Notes: generated from the sequence alone by a model not told the origin. Positions 1-12,357 are shown, counted from the first letter of the stretch. The stretch: 64,000 nt of DNA from Vitellaria paradoxa (GCA_019916065.1 CM034234.1:6484342-6548341), one strand, 5' to 3'. Program-made: numbers and translations.

Positions 1-1088
1 TCCACCATCACTTTCAGAATGTTTTGCGCTTCAGCCATTTTCTCTGAATCACATAGCCCAGGTAACAGAGTAGAGTAGGTAGTGGCATTTGGCTTAATAC
101 CAAAACTTTTCATCTCTTCCAGCAATCCCAATGCATCATCAACTCGTCCAACTGAAACATACCCTTTAATCATGGTAGTGTAACTAATCACCGTGGGAGC
201 AATATTTTTTCCCTTCATCTCCACGAAAAACTTATCCGCTTCCTCCATGTTTTTAATCCGACAATACCCATTAATCATGGTATTGTAAGTAACCACATCG
301 GGTGAAATCTCTCTACTTTTCATGTCCTCGAAGAATCGATTTGCTGTCTCAACCCTGGACGAAAGAAAGAACCCCCAAATCATAATATTATAAGTGTGGC
401 AAGTCGGCATAATCCCTTCACCCAACATCTTGTTGAAATACCTCTTGGCCATCATGTACCGGCCTCTCCGCATTATCACTTTGAACAAAGTATCATATGA
501 CTTTATCGTCCTCTCAACGCCCAATTCTTCCATTTTCTGGAAAATCTTCACACTCTCTTGAACAATGCCTGCCTTTCCATAGCTATCAATCAACATAACA
601 AACAAGTCCTCATCCCATTCCACTCCTTTCTTCGGCATATCCAACAGTATACACCGGGCATGGTTAAGCTTCGAGGCTCGGCCCAAAATCTCAATTATCT
701 TGTAGTGGGTCTCTCTATCATGCCGGAACAACCCGGCCCGCTCGACCCACCGGAAGAACTGCAGGGCGTGCTCCGAGTTCCGGGCACCGTGCAACACATT
801 ATAAACCAGTGAATGATCAAATTTTGGCACCAAATTCCTAATCGAGTTCTGTAAGCGAGTCGTCCATGGCCGATTGGCCATCATTCTACATATAGTATCC
901 TCTAATTTTTCCGGGTTTCGGTGCCTACCTCTGGGAGCTCTCTGATTTTCCATCTCTTTGACATTCACGCTTTCAGGAGCTCTCTGATTTTCCATCTCTT
1001 TGACATTCACGCTTTCAGGTGCGGCCGGTGCGACGGGGGACTCCGGGTCCGGGTTTGGGATTGGATCGCTGGAAGAGAGGGAAGCCAT
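1..1088 (-). CDS. Pentatricopeptide-repeat protein, N-terminal 362 codons (partial at window edge)
   Basis: The frame is open from the ATG at 1086-1088 to the left edge of the window. Degenerate 35-residue PPR helix pairs are visible, for example the stretches containing SPDVVTYNTMINGYCR, APTVISYTTMIKGY and IKPNATTYSTLLPGLC. PPR proteins bind organellar RNA and act in its editing, splicing or stability. From memory the closest relative is the P-class protein At2g37230, so about half of the protein lies in the window. Before the repeats there is an acidic, proline-rich leader with a duplicated 14-residue unit (935-1018). The start is uncertain: the chosen Met has no transit peptide, while a targeting-like peptide sits upstream in another frame (1015-1224). 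The chosen frame is closed by a stop at 1188-1190. Confidence 0.85.
   Translation of the reverse strand, partial: MASLSSSDPIPNPDPESPVAPAAPESVNVKEMENQRAPESVNVKEMENQRAPRGRHRNPEKLEDTICRMMANRPWTTRLQNSIRNLVPKFDHSLVYNVLHGARNSEHALQFFRWVERAGLFRHDRETHYKIIEILGRASKLNHARCILLDMPKKGVEWDEDLFVMLIDSYGKAGIVQESVKIFQKMEELGVERTIKSYDTLFKVIMRRGRYMMAKRYFNKMLGEGIMPTCHTYNIMIWGFFLSSRVETANRFFEDMKSREISPDVVTYNTMINGYCRIKNMEEADKFFVEMKGKNIAPTVISYTTMIKGYVSVGRVDDALGLLEEMKSFGIKPNATTYSTLLPGLCDSEKMAEAQNILKVMV
935..1018. repeat. 42-bp tandem duplication inside the PPR gene
   Basis: Two adjacent copies of a 42-bp unit (935-976 and 977-1018) appear identical. Read on the minus strand in the PPR frame they encode APESVNVKEMENQR twice. 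The length is a multiple of three, so the frame is kept. Confidence 0.9.
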
Positions 1089-1224
1089 CGATTGGAGGGT
1101 CTGGAGCAGATGAGGAGCAGAAGAAGTAGAGGGATTTGAGGGAGATGGGATTTGAAATCCTCGAGACTTCGGACAAAATCCTGGGTTTCAAAGGAGCTCG
1201 CTTTGATGCAGAGAGACAGGCCAT
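1015..1224 (-). other. Out-of-frame transit-peptide-like reading frame upstream of the PPR gene
   Basis: This short minus-strand frame starts MACLSASKRAPLKPRILSEV. It is rich in Arg, Ser and Leu with almost no acidic residues, as expected for an organellar targeting peptide. It overlaps the PPR frame and ends at a stop at 1015-1017. It probably represents the original N terminus, separated from the PPR frame by a one-base-type indel between about 1019 and 1187. It could instead be a chance or upstream open reading frame. Confidence 0.5.
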
Positions 1225-2396
1225 TTTTCTGGGTATTTAGTTGACCGGCGAGGCGAGCGTGAAGAGAGAAGAACAGTCAGAGTGAAGTAGAAATGCAGAG
1301 GAGAGGTATTGCGGGGACAAGGCTAGGGTTTAGGCTGGCCAATGGCTGGGCCGGGTCGGGCCTCTAATAATTTTGTTCATCATTGGGTTGGCCCGGACTT
1401 GATCTTACAAAATTATCGAATGCAAGTTTAATTTTCACACCATGTTAATTTTTATTTATTATTTTTTTTACAGTTTAAACTATATTTCTAAATAAAAAAT
1501 TAAAATTTTATAAAAGTACATAATTCAGTATCAAATAAGTATTTTTATAATTTTGATAGTAAAAAGGACAAATAAGATAATATGTAGATATATAAGCCAT
1601 ATAAGCAGTATTTTAAAATTTTTCTACACTGATTAGATTAGTATCTTTAATCCTAAGTCCAGTCTAAATAATTAAACTGGCTCAATAATTTTTTTAATTA
1701 AAAAATAATAGTTTATAAAATTGAATAATTTAAAAAAATATATATTGTTACTTATATGCCATAATTTGAATTTTTGAGAAGTCAAAAAATATATCGAATT
1801 TTCAAATTTTTCGATAAAAAATCTAAAACGTATCAACTTTTGATCAGTTCAAAATTACACAATCATATGTTACTTATATGCCATAATTTGAATTTTTGAG
1901 AAGCCAAAAAACATATCGAATTTTTAAATTTTCCTATGAAAAGTCTAAAGCATATCAACTTTTGATCAGTTCAAAATTACACAATCATATATTATTTATG
2001 TGCCATAATTTGAATTTTTGAGAAGTCAAAAAACATATCGAATTTTTAAATTTTCTTACGAAAAGTCCAAAACATATCAACTTTTGATCAGCTTAAAATT
2101 ACACAATCATAGATATCTAAGCGTCTAATTACATTCCAAACAAACAAAGTCCCATGTCCCATTTCATTTCTGATGAACAACCTCAAGAGCATTTTACATA
2201 GAAAAATAAATTGATATTTAACGAGAATGAAAGAATTTAAAAAAGAAAAAGTGTGACATCTCTGCACTAATGTTGGACCCTTTCTTCTCTATCTCTCTTT
2301 TTTTTTTTTTTTTTTTTTATTTTGGCGGACTCCGGGAAGTTGCCCGCATATATCAAGAATGCTAAAAATCAAGTGAGAAAACTGGAGTGGCAATTT
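1225..2396. other. Spacer between PPR and SYT3 genes
   Basis: The right part from about 2150 is probably the 3' UTR and terminator region of SYT3 (minus strand), and the left 100 bases are the PPR 5' region. Between them is AT-rich sequence dominated by the 122-bp tandem repeat listed separately, plus a T-tract at 2300-2319. No gene is seen. Confidence 0.6.
1746..2111. repeat. Tandem repeat, three copies of a 122-bp unit
   Basis: Three head-to-tail copies begin at 1746, 1868 and 1990, each opening with a TTACTTATATGCCATAATTT-like block and closing with AAAATTACACAATCATA. Copies differ at scattered positions. No coding potential is visible. It reads as a non-coding minisatellite or the body of a decayed element. 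Confidence 0.9.
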
Positions 2397-5300
2397 TCAG
2401 AGCACTCTCCACCGCATATCAAGGTGTATTACTCCGTTTCTTGAATTGATAAGGTGATACTCCTGATTAATACGTCCGTTGTTGACTACATCAGTGAGAT
2501 TGATGTCAACCTGCCCCAAGTGTTCCTTCATGAACCAAAATGTTTTAACTAGTCAATTTTTCTCCACCCAAAAAAAAATAAATAAAAAATAAAAAATAAA
2601 ACGAAAAAGAGGATGAGGATTCTACCTTCCCTCGAAATCCAAAGCCTCTTCGCTTGCTCTTGACTTCAACATGGATTTGGTCATTCAAGGGAGCCTCTTC
2701 TAACACAAATTGGAATTCCTCGTTCCAACTCGGATCCCTCCTTTTCTTCATTAGCTAGAGAAAGCCACAAACAATCCTTTTTTAAGACAGTACTACTTCA
2801 TCTGCTTCTTAAATAAGTAAGGTGGGGCTTTGCAGTTTCACCTTTGTTTTCCTCTTTTCTCCTCTGAAAAGAACCAGCGCATAGGGGTTAGTGTGATGCT
2901 TTCCCTCCACATTCTTGGCACCGATGACTGTAATTAGAAGTACACCAGCAGCAGCGGAGGATGTGCCTTCAGATGCTTTTCCAACAGTTTCATTCGTCGA
3001 ATGTCCATGGAGACGTCCACTTAATCTTTCACATGCTTCTTTGAATGGGATAAAAGTCAGCTCCACCATGAGTTGCCCTCTTGGCTTCTTGTTATGGGGA
3101 TCGTTGGCTGCAGTGCTATGAAGCAAATCAAGTGTGAATTCCTTTGCCTCATTTGGTGTTAGCAGTTTTAGCGGGATTACTTGCATTCCTAGCTTGTCAT
3201 GTGCCCCAACCTGTGGATCAGCAAACAGAATATGGGAGGGTACTGATTGTAAACTCAGAAAAGGAAAATTACAACTCAATTGTAATTTTTAGTTATATCT
3301 GGTTTGATGTTTTTGATATATCGACCCCCCCATGTCTTAAAATCCTGGTTCCGTCCCTTTGGGGGGGGGGATCTTGAATGGAAAAATAAATGTTGAAGTT
3401 AAAGGCAATATTTTCTGAGAACTTAACAAGATTCTACACCTTTTCCCAGTCATAGAGATGCAACTGAAGGACTTGAGACTGGGGGTCCTTCACAATAAGT
3501 TTGAAGTCCTCGTTCCAATCAGGGTTCAGATTTTTCAGCTTGACAGAACTCTTTTTCGCTGGGAGCCTTTCCCCACTTAGGCTGAGTTGAACATAAGGAT
3601 CTGATGCTCCCAGCAAGTCTTTCTTCAAGAGTTTCCGGGCACGCAGAACCTTCACATGCAGTATACCCACTGGCTTGTTCGCAGCTCCTCTATCAATGAA
3701 TTAACAATACAATGATCATTCTGTGTATATAATAAAGGGAAAAAGGGTATTAATACAAGGAAATAAAGCATTACTCAGGTAATTAATCTTGATTTATGAC
3801 CTTGATATGAAAGCCACCATTGCCAAAAAGGATTTTCTCGACATGTCCAAATTCTAATTCAAATAAGTGACTAGAAGAAAAAAAAAAAAAAAACTATAGT
3901 ATGTGCTTCTTTCTGCTGCTTTATCAGACTTATTTTTATTTTTTATCAGCAATTATAAGACTTACGTTGAAATGTCCAGGATAGGAATTTCAATAGTCTG
4001 GGGCCACAGATAAAGTCTAGCAACTTGTTTTCTTATAATTTCCTGCTACCAATCAAATGTTACGTTAGTTCACAAAAAATGAAGTGAAAGATGCATAGGG
4101 AAGAACTTCATAGTTTCCAATTAACCATGATTATAAATTTAAATTTAGGGGACTGCTTAAATTCAGCTTTGTGTACAATTCTCCTCCAATATCTCAATGG
4201 CAAATTTGCATGCATGGGTAGATATGCTTAGCAAACATATAGCCACACACTATGTTACTTGAACTCGCCACTTTGGGTAGGAGTACCCGTGTCGACGTGA
4301 CACGAGTCGAGTGCTAGTACGAGATATGTGTCTGACGCTAAATTTGTATACCAGACACAATTGGGCTTCGCTTGGAACGTATTGAGTTTTTTTATTCTAC
4401 TATTGTTGAGTAGAGAAAGGTATGGACTTTGAAAGATGTTCAATTTCAAATGGGGAAAGACGAGCTATTGATGTTTTAATTTAGAATGCATTGATTACAT
4501 AGACATTAAGTTAGTTTCAATCTTTGTCTTCTCTATACTTGTATTACATACAAGTCACATATCTCAAGTAAAAAAATTTATTATACTGATATAACTTTTG
4601 TTCTTCAATTTGTATATTAAATAGAGAAAGAGAGTCACTGAGGTTTTTACTCTTCTAAGTACTAAATATACAAAGAGCAATTAGACTAGACCAAACTATC
4701 CTAACAAATTAATGATTATAATTATTTTAATAATTTTTTTCTTAAAAAAATTCATATAAATTTCATGTAGCTACATTTATGATTCATATATAATACATAC
4801 AATTTGTATAAATGATTTAATAATTATGATAATAAAAGGTATCCTTATTTTTAAAAAATAGAAACAATCTATCAAATGACAAAAGAATAAAAATAATTTA
4901 TTTACTTTCACTTTCATTTATTATGTAAAAATTAGTTTTTTATTTATATCAATGAGAAAGTAATTTATTAATCTCTATTTAGATGCACAATAATCTTAGT
5001 TGTATTTTCTAGATAAAACTTATTCTTAAACTCTTATGTTTTTATATATACATGAAAACGCCATATTTTTTTATGTGTCATATTCCTATACCTGTATCCA
5101 TGGACACCTTTTTAGCCGAATCCCATATCTTAAAATACTGATATTAGGCGAATCTGACATCCGAATACATACGCAAATCGAACACCCGCACCCGAGTCCC
5201 GAGTAACATAGGCAACACATACGAATAGTAAAGTTGAAACCATTATATTCCTTAAAGTTTTTCATACAATCCGGCTACTTGATGCATTGTCTTTCATTTC

Positions 5301-8300
5301 CACAAATTTTCTAGGTTTTCCAATTGATGAGGTTCAGCTAAGGCTTAGTGGGGTATTTCTTCTTTTAAGGTACTTTTTTTTTTTTTTTTTTTGTGTGTGG
5401 GGTGGATGGGTACATATCCATCTATATATATTGAAGGATGTATTGGCATGTGCAGTTAGTTATATACTAAATTCAACTCATTCAAGCAATGCCTTATGTA
5501 ATTGATAGAATTTTAATCAGCAGCATACATTTTTTTTATATCACTACAAAACCCGAAGTTAAAAGTTTGGAGAGGGAGAGGGAGAGGGAGAGAAGAGAAG
5601 AGAAAGAGTACCTGAACAAATTGATACAGGCATGGGATTGCCATAACATCCCCTCCCATTACTTTCAAGCCAAAATCTACATATGGCTATAAAGTATTTG
5701 TTGTTAGTATATACTCATGCTCTTGACAGTTCAATGGAAACATTATTTGAGATAGGGTTGGTAGGTTACAAACCAGTAGTTCAAAATTTCTAGGTATCAG
5801 AAAATTTGGCATTGCCACTTACCTTCTCCATCAAAGACACTATGATGTTCGCAAAACATGGGAAGGATGGCACAAAAGGCTTCAAAGTTATCCTTGGTTC
5901 CGCAATTATTTGTAAGTCTATCAACTGAAAATAAGCAAAACCAAATCATACTTGTTAAAATGTCATACATGTAAAAATCTAAAACAGCTGTGAGAACCAC
6001 AATGAAGTAATTCAATTTCCATTGCCATAGTGTGCGTTTAGAGTAGTAAAAAAAAAAAAAAGATATATTGAGATAAAACGTAGTTTTTGGTTAATTTTGG
6101 TGTTTGGTATTTTCTTTCTAAACCGCGTTTTTTGGAGATGAATAGTAGTAAACCGTTGGAATGGTTTCCCCAAAACTATTCCCATGAGATTCAAAAAATT
6201 AACACTCAATGTTCTACTTTGGAGATGTACGCACCAAAACCGTGAGAACGTTTCAAATCCATTCCTAAGGATTCAAGAAAACAAAAATAAAATAACGATA
6301 ATGGTACTCGTTTGAAAACTTTCGACTCGAAGAATATGATTGTCAAAAAAAATTTACACATTTGGTTAATTTCCTTTCGGATTTTTTGTTTTTTTTTTTT
6401 TAGCAAAATATTAGAACTTTTTGAAATTAGTAAAAAAGGGAATGTATAAATGTGTAATATAGAATTTTAGTGGTTTATAGAGGTTGTTAAAGATTTATTT
6501 TGTTTTATTTGTTTGTTAGAATACCAAACACAACCATAGTATTTAATCCTCCATCATGTCAGATGTAACTGTCATCAAAATGATTTGGTTGAAACTTGAA
6601 AACAATATACACAAAATAAGGTAATTTCATTTTCTTAAGCCTTGGTTGACCTCATTATGTTCAAATTTTAGGGAAAAGAAACTAGCAGGGATTCCTAGGT
6701 AATTAACAAAATGGAATTCATCTCAAGGAAAATGCTATGAAAATCAATCGAAGAACTTATATTTTCCTTCTTTGCACCATAAAAATATGCACTACTATTT
6801 TTGGTCCTACTCACCCTCTTCCGTTAAAGTTGGGAGCTATGGTTTGGAAGCTATCTAACCTGTACTGTGATTCTCAGGAACAACAATTTCAGCACCACCG
6901 TTATATTGGTATTTCCTGCCCATTTAAGCTCGGGCTCAAAAACTAGCTCCTTTTCATTAGATTCATATACTTTGACACCTGTCAAATTGAGAAGTTAGAT
7001 TTCATGGATGGATTAGGCTAAAAAAAAACCAGAACTATACTCATAGATTGTATCACAAAAAATAATAATAATAATAATAATAAATAAATAAATAATAAAA
7101 TTGTTTAGATGTTGCTCTGCACTGCCTGTGCAGCTGCTCAGACGATTTGTTTATTTTTTTCAATCAATACATGATTGGCACGTGCCTTATATTTTGCCTA
7201 ATGGTCTAGCTGTCAGGATATGGAACTTAGTTGGCTCCATCTGCCTAGTTGATACAAACATTATGAGCAGAAAGGGTAACAGACCACGACAGCTCCTACA
7301 TCATGAATCATGAACAATGTTTTGGGCCTGTAATAAGTGGAATGCCACTCAAATGTTGGAGCCATACTTACCCTGTATTGTAGGAGGGAGAGTTCCAAGA
7401 CTAAGGCTCTCAAAATCAATGGATTTTATCTGAAACTTGCCGGTGTATTCGTCAAATATGGGCTTTGCCATACTTTGGATTTGACCACATATTGCCTGTA
7501 GTAAAAACCAACTCAAGCTGATGAAAGTTATGTAGGTTGGCAAATGTTAAATTCCACAACTTAATGCCAGAAAATGCTCAAGTTTAGTAATAATTCACAT
7601 GTTTTAAGAAAAATCAGATTTTTCAGGCATGTAATACCTTTTCAAGGTAAGGCCACATCTCATGTACGATCTGGTTCAACCAATCAACCTACACATTTCA
7701 CATAGTCAATTTCAATTGTGTAATGTGGTGACTAAACGCAGCTATATATGCATTTATAATCAAACTTAGCGCTACCCCAGCCCAAAAATGCTTGCACTCA
7801 CTCGATCATAATCTGGATTCTTCACCCAAAATGGAATCTCGGGCAGAAGATCAAGCAAGGTGGTTGAATCCAACTCTTCAATTGGCCTAATAACTGGATC
7901 CTGCAAGTATGGGTGCACCGAAATGCTGAGAACAATATTCACTTCCATATGAAATATGGTGTTTTTGTCCATGCTTTTAATTCGAGAACAGTTTTGATTA
8001 AATGGGAGAACACAATCAGGTAGAGTTAGATTGTGACAAATATCAAAGTGCAGTCCATCTTTATCTTGAATACATCCAGACAGATTCCTAGCTTCAAGAG
8101 AAAATAAACTAATCCCAGTCTAATAATTTAAACGCGATCTTGCATACCAGCATGAAGACCAAATTCCAGGCAACTGGCATCCAGGAATCACATAAAATTG
8201 AAAGAAGCTGAATACATTTTTCTCGATGATTTAGTGAGGGGAGAGGGGAAAAAAATACTCAAATTCACTTCACGAGACTTCTCATGAACACGAGTGCAAC

Positions 8301-8972
8301 AAACTACAAAAACACCAAAATCAGATTAAACATTGTGTTCATCAAGATATGCAATCAGAATATAATGTTATGACTTCAATGAAAACAAGCAAAAGTAAGC
8401 TATCAAGTGAGCTATAATATCACCCTATATGCTGACTTTCAATGATATGTCATTCATAGAATCATACACGCCACAAAGTCAGAGCGCATGTAAACTATGT
8501 GAAGCAATCTATCAAACACTTGTGGTTAGATTAAAACGAGTTTTTCTATTTGTCATCAGTCAATATCTAACTTCGGCAACCTTGTTTTTCGAAAATGCTT
8601 ACATAGAAAAAAAAAAAAAAAAAAAAGAAAATCAAATTAAAAAATTTAATCGAAATTATATTTAATAAGCTAAAACAGATACCCATGTGAGATGAGGAAT
8701 CTATAATTGAAAAACAAGATGTCCTGTAAACATTCCCAGATCAGAATAATGCATCTTTAAATTAAAATTTTACTTAACTTTGATTGAAAAATGAAAAAAA
8801 AAAATAATATTAATAATAATAATGTTCGATAAAATTTAATATACAAGGAATATGTCATTACTTTTACATCTCTGGAGTCGAACCATACGAATATGAGAAA
8901 ACCCACAAAAAGACCAATTGGAATTCCGATTCCAAATCCGATAATTCCCAATAAGCTACTCACAAAGCCCAT
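2397..8972 (-). CDS. SYT3: Synaptotagmin-3-like membrane-tethering protein, 12 exons, 544 aa
   Basis: Exons in transcript order: 8862-8972, 7802-7900, 7638-7688, 7372-7495, 6860-6978, 5823-5924, 5612-5686, 3966-4042, 3440-3689, 2842-3210, 2626-2754, 2397-2525. They sum to 1635 nt with GT/AG junctions and no internal stop. Plant synaptotagmins tether ER to plasma membrane and transfer lipid. Visible parts: one N-terminal membrane segment (about residues 5-30), an SMP lipid-binding region (about 66-250), C2A (about 260-360) and C2B (about 415-510). C2A keeps Asp277, Asp283, Asp333 and Asp341, with Glu at 335, so calcium binding is plausible. In C2B the first loop reads VEGKHHTNPY without the usual Asp residues, so it is probably calcium-independent. 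Wording such as KKDLLGASDPYVQLSLSGER is closest to the SYT3 branch. The gene appears intact. Confidence 0.95.
4250..5211. mobile_element. hAT-like non-autonomous DNA element in SYT3 intron 7
   Basis: The ends form imperfect terminal inverted repeats: left CTATGTTACTTGAACTCG, and the right end read in reverse complement starts CTATGTTACTCGGGACTCGG. They are flanked by near-identical 8-bp sequences (4242-4249 gccacaca, 5212-5219 gcaacaca). An 8-bp target duplication fits the hAT superfamily. The 962-bp body is AT-rich and non-coding, so transposition would need a partner enzyme. It sits between SYT3 exons 7 and 8 and does not disturb splice sites. Confidence 0.7.
5571..5607. repeat. GA-rich microsatellite next to SYT3 exon 7 donor
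   Basis: A run of GAGAGG units followed by AGAAG repeats. On the transcribed strand it is a pure CT tract beginning a few bases downstream of the exon 7 splice donor. Confidence 0.85.
6030..6540. mobile_element. Possible MITE in SYT3 intron 5
   Basis: The segment starts with ATAGTGTGCGTTTAGAG and ends with CCAAACACAACCATAGT. These are weakly inverted and of the style seen in other short elements of this window. There is no coding content and no clear target duplication, so the limits are approximate. Confidence 0.35.
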
Positions 8973-9088
8973 TTTCTGTGCCCATCAAAGAGAAAATCCC
9001 ATTTTCTCGAGTGCCAAACAGAGGTTGCTGGAGGGGGAAATGGGCATTAAAAATCAACAAAGAGCAAGAGATAGAGATGGGGGGGGGG

Positions 9089-9121
<33 letters not shown>

Positions 9122-9380
9122 AGCTAGGAAAGGAATTGACAATGGAAGGTAACATACGAAGCTCATGCACGTCAACCAGACAAAACAAAGTTTAGTTGCT
9201 CAAACAGACAAAATTACTGTGCTGTCCCACTTAATGACCTAACTACCCCTATAGGTCGGACAAGCAATTGGTGCATGTTGCCGAATATGGGGACAATTTA
9301 CCATGCATATCTGGGGGACCATAATTGATTGATTTGGGAAATATATATATGTGTATATATATATATATACTTTATGGACA
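8973..9380. other. Probable SYT3 5' UTR and promoter region
   Basis: Lies directly upstream of the SYT3 start codon. It contains a G-run and GA microsatellite at 9080-9121 (a CT tract on the transcribed strand), a common feature of plant leaders, and an AT microsatellite at 9343-9369. No unambiguous TATA box is seen. Short frames here on the plus strand are not credible genes. Confidence 0.45.
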
Positions 9381-9810
9381 AAAGTAACAGTAAAAAATTA
9401 TAACTTTTTTATTTTCAGGAATAAAAAAGTCTACCTAAACTAAGCATAATAATATAATAGTACTCTAGAATTAATATATCTTTTAACACAGAATATAAGT
9501 TTTATTATTTTTATTTCGCTCTTTCAATTGAATTAACCGAACAAGTTAATGAAAATTGGGTTATAAATTTTATTGTTGTTGGTTGATTCGTTTCACTCTT
9601 TAATTTGAAGCAATGAAACAAATGCTATGTCTTTTTTAATATATATATATATATATATATATTTATGCTTTGGTTAATTTTGGAAGCGTGCACAATATTG
9701 GATTTGGACAAAGAGGGTGGGGATAATAGGCCTGGAAGCATGCGCACATTTGGATTTGGACAAGGAGGGGACCCGAAAAGGCAATATAGTAATTTCAAAA
9801 TGTTGTTAAA

Positions 9811-9966
9811 GCTTCGTATGGTTTATTATAAGCTTCTGAAAATTTTTTAAAATATTTTAAAATCTTTAAAATTTGTAAAAGTTATTCATTTTTTATCTCA
9901 CTGTACGAATTACGAATTCATAATTTATCCAACTTTATCTTATTTTTATAACTCCAAACACATCCT
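9811..9966. mobile_element. Short MITE-like element, family A copy 1
   Basis: Shares with the other family A copies the internal block CTCACTGTACGAATTACGAA and the right end AACTCCAAACACA. Non-coding, about 155 bp. Ends approximate. Confidence 0.5.
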
Positions 9967-10910
9967 AAATATATCTTCAGTCATTAAATTAGAGGTGTGC
10001 ACTCAACGAATTGGCCACCATCTTACTCAAATTGCATATGAAATGGTTGAATGAAACGAATATCTATCTTCTTTATTTTTCATTTTATTTTATTATTATT
10101 ATTTTTTATTTCACTTTTTTTTTTCTTCACATTTTAGAGTATCGAAACTAATTTGAATATTTCTTGATTAATTCATTAGAAAACCAAATTCTCAATTAAG
10201 TAAATCTCTGACTATCCTAACAAGACTTGAACTAATAATTATTGAAATACGAATCCAAAAATTTGGCTAATTGATCTAACATTTAGAATTATTTTCTTCT
10301 TTGCTTTGTCATAAATATTGCATAAATTAAAATTTTCACAAATTCTCATGCCATATCCTATATATCAATGCACTGCTTCAAGATTGGACCATGTTGAACA
10401 AATTCGTGCGCAATGATAACTATTCGTGTCGGTAGAATTTAGATAGAATTTTCATAGAACGAACGGCTCATTTTTTATCTCACGTCCAATTCAAGACGGA
10501 ATAGAAATTGCTATCCTCCTTTTCGCCGCTGTACTTGTCCGAAAAGCAATTAAAATCTTCGTTTTGTTCTCGTTTTCTCAAAATATCTTTGTATCCACCC
10601 CCCGGTAAGAGTGTTAAAGTGAATTTCCAGTGAAAATTGTTAATTCATAAAAAAAAAAAGGAAGATTAGACCCCGATTTAATCTCGTGAAATTCACTCTT
10701 CAGACTAAGCTAGTAGAAAGTGAATTTTTTTTATTTGTGTCGCACACTCCGACTCTTCAACATATACAATAATAATTTATAAATTTACGCAATTACAGAG
10801 ATTTAGACTTTAGGTAGATATGATTCATCTAGACAAAAAAATCAATCACACCAATTTTACTATGCTTTTTGTCTAGGGGCTGATGCAAGAGTTAATAGGG
10901 AGAGAATATT

Positions 10911-11078
10911 GACTCCGTTTAGAGTTATACAAAATAAAATAAAATTTTACAAATCTTTACAAACACAGATTATAAGACAGTAAAATTTAAATTCTTCACT
11001 CACTACACGAATTAGAGACATTTATTTTTACAATTTTATTTTATTTTATACACTTTTATACAACTCCAAACACACCCA
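10911..11078. mobile_element. Short MITE-like element, family A copy 2
   Basis: Begins ACTCCGTTTAGAGTTATAC and ends AACTCCAAACACACCC. Over about 165 bp it is nearly superposable on the copy at 55083-55250, including the TCACTCACT.CACGAATTA core. Non-coding. Confidence 0.65.
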
Positions 11079-12357
11079 TTATATAAAACCGTGTAGCTGT
11101 TTCTTTTGCTTTCGGACAATCCATTGGACCGTCCAACAGCTCAGTACCCTCATCCGGAATACCTCCATTGACATGGGCTTGGGCCATACACATTCAGAAC
11201 CCGTAGCCCAATTTCTTTCTCTCTCTCTGTGTCTCTCTCTAAAAAGGGGCTTACTAGACAGCCAAGTCACTTGACATGCGTACTCTATTCTAAACCATTT
11301 GCTGTGGTCATTAATTTATTATAAAATTATCTAAGTAAGAATACTATTTTACCCAATACATGTACATGTATACCCTAAAAGACTTGCAAGAACAACGTAA
11401 CAATCTTGTCTATATATTTTATTTTTTCATAATATAACATCACCCATTTCAAAGAAAATTAAAAATTCGTCGAACAAAATTATCAAGTTAAGAGATATAT
11501 AACATGAGAATGAAAAATTATAGTATCCTAAATAGAAAGAAAATTTCATCATTAATACAGGTGATATAACTACATTAGATGTTTATACGCTTTGTAAACA
11601 CATCGTCAGCACAGAAATAATTTATTAGTCTCCTAAATATAATTCTATACATCTAAATTTTGAATATTTTTAAAATTTATGTCTAAATTTATAAAATAAT
11701 TTTTCTCCCTTCAAAACTTTGACCAAAAAAAAAAAAAAATTAAGAGCCAAGTGCCCTGAAAGCGATTATTCATAAGAATTGTGGTTCAAGCTTCAGCTAT
11801 TCTAAATTTTATTGTATTCAATCATGACTTATTAATTTATATTTTCTCTTAATTATTTTTTTATTGTTTTCATAGAGTTGACCTAATTTGGTGGTTGTAA
11901 TGATTTTTAATTAACTTAGAGCTCACAACTTATGTAGTTTAGTGATTACTTCTGTTATACTGCCGTGGGTTCTGTGGCATGATCATTTTCTTATTTAAGG
12001 GTTTGTTTTTGGTATAAATTTTGAAATTGAAATCAGCTCTTTTTATTTATTTATTTATTTATCATTTTCAAGCTTTTCTTCCATTTTGATGCCAAACGAA
12101 ATTATTTCTCTCCTGCCATGTTTGGAATGTAGATTCTTGAAAGGAATATAAATTTATTAAATTTTTTTATCTTTTTACATTTAACTGAATATAGATTAAT
12201 TTTTTTGAAATATATATTTATTTTCTTCTCATTTTCTAATTCTACAAAAAAAACATAAAATAAATTTGTCTTTTCTTTTTTACACTCTCTTTCCCTCTAC
12301 AAATTCCACATTCCAAAGTGTTTAGGATTCTCTTATTTCATGTGCGCATATAGTTAC

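Noticed and set aside
8893..9195. Plus-strand 100-codon frame opposite SYT3 exon 1
   Set aside because: Overlaps the SYT3 start antisense, is low-complexity (GA repeat) and has no family similarity.
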